Assembly: GCA_002083615.1 (NCBI GenBank)
Contig: MSXO01000084.1
Coordinates: 1-8,352, forward strand
DNA length: 8,352 bases
DNA from: Proteobacteria bacterium ST_bin11
Lineage (GTDB): Bacteria > Pseudomonadota > Gammaproteobacteria > Methylococcales > Methylomonadaceae
Direction: 5' to 3'
Positions 5,346-8,352 of the stretch are shown here, in pieces; positions within the stretch are counted from its first letter, which is position 1; each line of letters opens with the position of its first letter. Both the position numbers and the translations under genes were made by a program. The notes below the pieces were generated by a model, which was given only the letters and a program-made list of their open reading frames with translations, did not search any database and had not been told where the DNA came from.

Positions 5346-6809
5346 TCACAGTGCGGAGTCATTTTCGAAGGCGCTCAACGATGAATCAACCTTCCATCCG
5401 CCACCAAAAGCCCGGTAAAGCGACACCATCGCCACGCCGACCGCTGTTTCGGCTTTGGCGCGTTCGTCGCTGACCGCCAGCTTACTGCGCTGCGCATCCA
5501 GAACGGCCAAATAATTGCCGGCACCGCGCTGATACAGCGCATCGACCAACCGGTAAGCTTTATCCGCCGAGGCTTCCGCTTCAGTCAATCGACCTAGGCT
5601 ATCCGTGGTGGAACGATGGGCGACGAAGGCGTTTTCCACATCTTCCAGGGCCAGCAAAAAAGTCTTCTCATAATTGGCCGCGACCTGATCCAGCCGGGCA
5701 TCGGCGGCGGCGATATGGGCACGGATACGTCCGGCGTTGAAGATAGGCGCGGAAAGCCCCGAACCCAAGGCATAGACACTCTCGGCCAGACTCGGAAAAC
5801 CGCCGACTGCCAGCGCGCCGAGACCGCCGCTGGCCGATAGCACCAGCTTCGGATACAGATCAGCCCGCGCCGAACCCAGGCTGGCGACCGCCGCACTGAC
5901 TTCGGTTTGCACCAAACGCAAATCGGGCCGCTGTGTCAACAAATCCGCCGGTAGCAGGTTCGGCATGGCCGGCGCTTGCTTCGGTATGGGGCCAACAGTG
6001 GCCAAACGGTTTCCTAGACTCTCCGGCTGCTCGCCCAATAACACGCCCAAACGATGGATCATGTTTTGCTCGGCGTTGGTCAATCCGGGCAGGATCGCTT
6101 CGGTGCTCTGCAGCAGGGTTTGCTGGCGAGCAAGGTCAGCCTCGTTAGCCAGTCCGGCTTTAACAAATACTTCTAAAGTTCGCAAGCGTTCACGCTGCAA
6201 GGTGATGTTGTTTTGCAGAATGCCGGTGCGCTGCTGCACGCCGCGCAGTTGCAGATAGTTGGTCGCCACCTGGGCCAGCAGACCGACTTGCGCCGCATAC
6301 AAGCCTTCCTTACTGCCTTCGGCTTGCGCGGCGGCGGCTTCAGCTTCCAAATGCCCGCCACCGAACACATCGATTTCCCAGCGAGCCGCCAATCCACCAC
6401 TGACCGCATCGGCGGTAGGCGTAATCAATTTGATGCCTTGCCCGCTGGGCACGCCGACGATGCGGTCGATGCGTTTTTCCCGGCCGCCGGAGAGTGAGAA
6501 ATCCAGACTGGGATACAAGGCCGCTTCGGCGACGGTGACCATCGCGTTAGCTTCGCGGACGCGAGCGGTGGCGATTTTCAGATCGTGGTTGGCGGCCAAG
6601 GCTTTGTCTATCAACTCGTTGAGCAAGGGATCGTTGAAACCTTGCCACCAAGTCTTCATGCCTGCCGTTTCGCCGGTTTGAGTATTGGGCGCGTGTTGCC
6701 AGGTTGCCGGGCTATTGAGCGCTACTTGGTCGCCGACGCGGGTCGGCGTACAGGCGATTAGACTAGCCAGAGACAGTATGGTTAGTGGTATTAAATATCG
6801 ATTATTCAT
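5346..6809 (-). CDS. RND efflux outer membrane factor lipoprotein (OprM/NodT family)
   Basis: The product is the trimeric outer membrane channel of a tripartite efflux pump, which guides substrates from the inner membrane permease across the periplasm and out of the cell. At 487 residues it has the normal family length. The N-terminus is a lipoprotein signal with lipobox LIAC, so Cys20 is the lipidated first residue. Two outer membrane efflux repeats follow. Landmarks are WWQGFNDPLLNELIDKAL (54-71), ALYPSL (97-102), WEIDVFG (144-150), LLPADLLTQRPDLR (285-298), ARADLYPKL (314-322), PIFNAGRIRA (355-364), ALEDVENAF (387-395) and YQRGAGNYLAVLDAQRS (426-442). The ribosome binding site GGAG (6820-6817) lies 7 nt before the ATG. 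The gene follows the RND permease on the same strand after 225 bp of repeat-rich sequence, as expected for one pump. Drugs, solvents or metals are possible substrates; the sequence does not decide. Confidence 0.93.
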   Translation of the reverse strand: MNNRYLIPLTILSLASLIACTPTRVGDQVALNSPATWQHAPNTQTGETAGMKTWWQGFNDPLLNELIDKALAANHDLKIATARVREANAMVTVAEAALYPSLDFSLSGGREKRIDRIVGVPSGQGIKLITPTADAVSGGLAARWEIDVFGGGHLEAEAAAAQAEGSKEGLYAAQVGLLAQVATNYLQLRGVQQRTGILQNNITLQRERLRTLEVFVKAGLANEADLARQQTLLQSTEAILPGLTNAEQNMIHRLGVLLGEQPESLGNRLATVGPIPKQAPAMPNLLPADLLTQRPDLRLVQTEVSAAVASLGSARADLYPKLVLSASGGLGALAVGGFPSLAESVYALGSGLSAPIFNAGRIRAHIAAADARLDQVAANYEKTFLLALEDVENAFVAHRSTTDSLGRLTEAEASADKAYRLVDALYQRGAGNYLAVLDAQRSKLAVSDERAKAETAVGVAMVSLYRAFGGGWKVDSSLSAFENDSAL

Positions 6810-6833
6810 TGTAAAACTCCGTTGGCACCACGC

Positions 6834-6854
6834 AGGGTACGCACTGCGTACCCT
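6834..6854. repeat. Palindromic repeat, copy 1 (REP-like)
   Basis: AGGGTACGCA (6834-6843) and TGCGTACCCT (6845-6854) form a perfect 10-bp-arm palindrome around one C. A second, nearly identical copy lies 51 bp downstream in the same orientation. GC-rich palindromes of this form are typical of dispersed extragenic repeats, though dispersal cannot be seen from one window. The element lies 25 bp upstream of the OprM-like start codon, close behind its ribosome binding site on the minus strand, so an RNA hairpin here would lie within the leader of that gene. Confidence 0.8.
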
Positions 6855-6886
6855 CTTGGGCTTTAATAATTGCAGAGGTTTTATAA

Positions 6887-6905
6887 GGTGCGCAATGCGT
6901 ACCCT
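6887..6905. repeat. Palindromic repeat, copy 2 (REP-like)
   Basis: This 19-bp copy matches positions 6836-6854 at 17 of 19 bases. GGTGCGCA (6887-6894) and TGCGTACC (6896-6903) pair around a single A, with one G-T wobble in RNA of this strand. One of the two differences falls in the spacer base and the other makes the wobble, so folding is largely kept. That is what would be expected if structure matters, or if the copy is recent. Confidence 0.7.
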
Positions 6906-6919
6906 ACCGCTACTCTTCT

Positions 6920-6994
6920 CCCCTCTTTGAAAAAGAGGGGCTGGGGGAGATTTTTCAAATAAATCCCCCTCAATCCCCCTTTTTCAAAGGGGGA
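6920..6994. repeat. 75-bp nested inverted repeat between the efflux genes
   Basis: The element holds two small hairpins. The first pairs CCCCTCTTT (6920-6928) with AAAGAGGGG (6932-6940) around GAA; the second pairs TCCCCCTTT (6974-6982) with AAAGGGGGA (6986-6994) around TTC. The whole left half (6920-6953) is also an imperfect inverted copy of the right half (6961-6993) around a 7-bp centre, so the element can fold either as one long hairpin or as two short ones. It encodes nothing, and no T-tract follows on the minus strand, so it is not a standard terminator. It resembles a REP doublet or a very small MITE-like element. It begins about 40 nt after the RND permease stop codon and may affect the ratio of permease to channel mRNA. 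Confidence 0.75.
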
Positions 6995-7034
6995 AGAATC
7001 GTTGCCTCGATGGCGTTGCCATCAGGAAGGGTCT

Positions 7035-8352
7035 TTATGACGCGATCTCCTCCCGCGCACGCTCAACCCTGAACCACGCCGCATAAAGCGCCGGCAGAAA
7101 AAACACCGTCAACACCGTCGCCACCGTCAGCCCGCCCATGATGGCAATGGCCTGCGGGCCGAAGAAGTCGTTGCGCGACAGAGGTATCATCGCCAAGATC
7201 GCCGCCGCGGCGGTCAGCATGATCGGCCGGAACCGCCGCACCGTCGATTCGACGATGGCCGACCAGGTGTCGAGCCCCGATTTTTCGTCTTGATCGATCT
7301 GATCCACCAGAATCACCGAGTTGCGCATGATCATGCCGGCCAGCGCCAGGATGCCGAGCAAGGCCACGAAACCGAACGGCGCCCGGAACAACAGCAACGC
7401 GAAGGCCGCGCCGATCACGCCTAGCGGCGCGGTACTGAACACCATGAACGTTCTGGATAGATTCTGCAGCTGCATCATCAACAGGATCAGCGTGACGATC
7501 AGCACCAACGGAATCCAGATCAGGATCGACTTCTGCGCGGTTACTGCATCTTCCTTGGAGCCGCCGGTTTCGATGAAATAACCGGCCGGCAAGCTATCCT
7601 GTATCGGTTTAAGTTTCGGGATGATTTCCGCCGCCACATCCGGGGCCATCTTGCCGTCGGCCACGTCGGCGCGCACTGAAATGGTTGGGAAACGGTTGCG
7701 CCGCCAACGCACGCCGTCCTCGAACACGGTCTCGAACTTGACGAACTGCGACAGCGAGACCGGCTTGCCATTAGCGGTTCGAACCGCGACGTCCGGCAAT
7801 TCGTCGGCGGCAGTGCGCAATTCGGGACTGGCCCGCCAGACGATGTCGATCAATTTATCCTGCTCGCGCAATTGTCCGACCGGGATGCCGGCGTAATGCG
7901 CCTGCAAGGCTTGCGACAGGCTGGCCGTCGATACGCCGAGGGCCCGGGCTTTGTCCTGATCCAATACCAAGCGGAAAGACGGCATGCGCTCATGCCAATC
8001 GTCGTTGACATCCACTGTACCGGGATGGTCGCGCACGACTTCGGCTACCCGATCAGCAATCCTGCGCACGATGTTGGGGTTTTCGCCGAGCACCCGGAAC
8101 GCCAAGGGATAATCCATAGGCGGCCCGACATTGAGGCGCTTAACCCGGCCCCTGACATTCGGAAAATCCGTCTCAAGAATCTGCCGGACGCGCTGCATCA
8201 CCCGTTCACGCGCCTGGTTATCCTTAGTCATCACCACCAATTCGGCCAGATTGGTATTTGCCAGTTGCTGCACGATCAACATAAAAAACCGCGGTGTGCC
8301 GCTGCCAACATAGCTAGCGACGTGTTCCACGGTGCGGCCTGAAAGCCGTTGT
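7035..8352 (-). CDS. RND efflux permease (AcrB-like), C-terminal part, cut by the window edge
   Basis: The frame is open to the right edge; the GTG at 8330 is internal, because the family-typical sequence continues upstream of it (QRLSGRTVEHVASYVGSG). About 438 C-terminal residues are present of the usual 1,000-1,050. The protein is the inner membrane, proton-driven part of a tripartite pump. Counting from the GTG codon as residue 1, residues 1 to about 260 are the second periplasmic porter/docking loop, including SYVGSGTPRFF (6-16) and LNVGPPMDYPLAFRVLG (66-82). Five membrane segments follow at about 268-286, 293-315, 318-344, 368-385 and 393-417, equal to TM8-TM12. At the proton-relay lysine of TM10 (AcrB Lys940) this protein has Arg336 (GMIMRNSVILVDQ). 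The C-terminus is short. The OprM-like gene lies downstream; the periplasmic adaptor gene is probably beyond the edge. Confidence 0.93.
   Translation of the reverse strand, partial: QRLSGRTVEHVASYVGSGTPRFFMLIVQQLANTNLAELVVMTKDNQARERVMQRVRQILETDFPNVRGRVKRLNVGPPMDYPLAFRVLGENPNIVRRIADRVAEVVRDHPGTVDVNDDWHERMPSFRLVLDQDKARALGVSTASLSQALQAHYAGIPVGQLREQDKLIDIVWRASPELRTAADELPDVAVRTANGKPVSLSQFVKFETVFEDGVRWRRNRFPTISVRADVADGKMAPDVAAEIIPKLKPIQDSLPAGYFIETGGSKEDAVTAQKSILIWIPLVLIVTLILLMMQLQNLSRTFMVFSTAPLGVIGAAFALLLFRAPFGFVALLGILALAGMIMRNSVILVDQIDQDEKSGLDTWSAIVESTVRRFRPIMLTAAAAILAMIPLSRNDFFGPQAIAIMGGLTVATVLTVFFLPALYAAWFRVERAREEIAS

Noticed and set aside
6259..6681. 140-codon plus-strand open frame opposite the OprM-like gene
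   Set aside because: It is antisense to a full-length, motif-rich efflux gene. Its composition (Ala/Pro/Ser-rich, no domain) is that of a shadow frame.
6834..6994. CRISPR array in the efflux intergenic gap
   Set aside because: Only two related 19-bp units are present with no further regular spacing, and both are palindromic extragenic repeats. No cas gene is seen.
8328..8330. GTG as the true start of the RND permease
   Set aside because: The frame is open upstream to the edge and encodes family-typical sequence. The protein is also missing its N-terminal half, so this is an internal valine.
7872..8342. 156-codon plus-strand open frame opposite the RND permease
   Set aside because: It lies wholly antisense to a gene with strong family motifs, has no recognisable motifs or ribosome binding site, and is expected in GC-rich coding DNA.

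Overview
The window most likely comes from a gammaproteobacterial type I methanotroph or a close methylotroph (Methylomonas/Methylobacter-like). The best evidence is at the left edge. The first 22 codons of a minus-strand gene (68 down to 1) read MARPLIQMALDSLDF..., the N-terminus typical of 3-hexulose-6-phosphate synthase, the formaldehyde-fixing enzyme of the ribulose monophosphate pathway. The other genes are Gram-negative: a quinone-linked class 2 dihydroorotate dehydrogenase, a beta-barrel outer membrane protein, and an RND efflux pump with its outer membrane lipoprotein.

Layout. Positions 1-68 (-): start of hxlA, with a 221-bp leader/promoter region. 290-1826 (-): a two-gene unit of an S33-family aminopeptidase-like hydrolase (pip-like) followed 10 nt later by ubiX. 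1841-1871 (-): a strong intrinsic terminator. 1896-2807 (-): a secreted outer membrane protein with a coiled-coil neck and a C-terminal barrel. 2808-3122: an AT-rich 315-bp divergent intergenic region with two candidate minus-strand promoters and two dyads. 3123-5236 (+): thiO and pyrD, overlapping by 4 bp. 5346-6809 (-): an OprM/NodT-type efflux lipoprotein, convergent with pyrD. 6810-7034: a gap packed with palindromic repeats. 7035-8352 (-): the C-terminal part of an RND permease that runs off the right edge.

How the genes relate. The window mixes C1 assimilation (hxlA), cofactor supply (ubiX for prenylated FMN, thiO for thiamin thiazole), pyrimidine synthesis (pyrD) and envelope functions. 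Two adjacent genes clearly work together: the RND permease and the OprM-like channel, two parts of a tripartite pump whose periplasmic adaptor is probably beyond the right edge. This efflux segment is GC-richer than the rest: two hand-counted 60-base lines gave 40 and 41 G+C, against 27 and 28 in pyrD and the OMP gene.

I see no obviously undescribed multi-gene system. The items most worth a second look are the nested inverted repeat and paired palindromes between the two efflux genes, the unrecognised outer membrane protein with its layered upstream region, and a pip-like enzyme that appears to lack the glutamates used to hold the substrate amino group.
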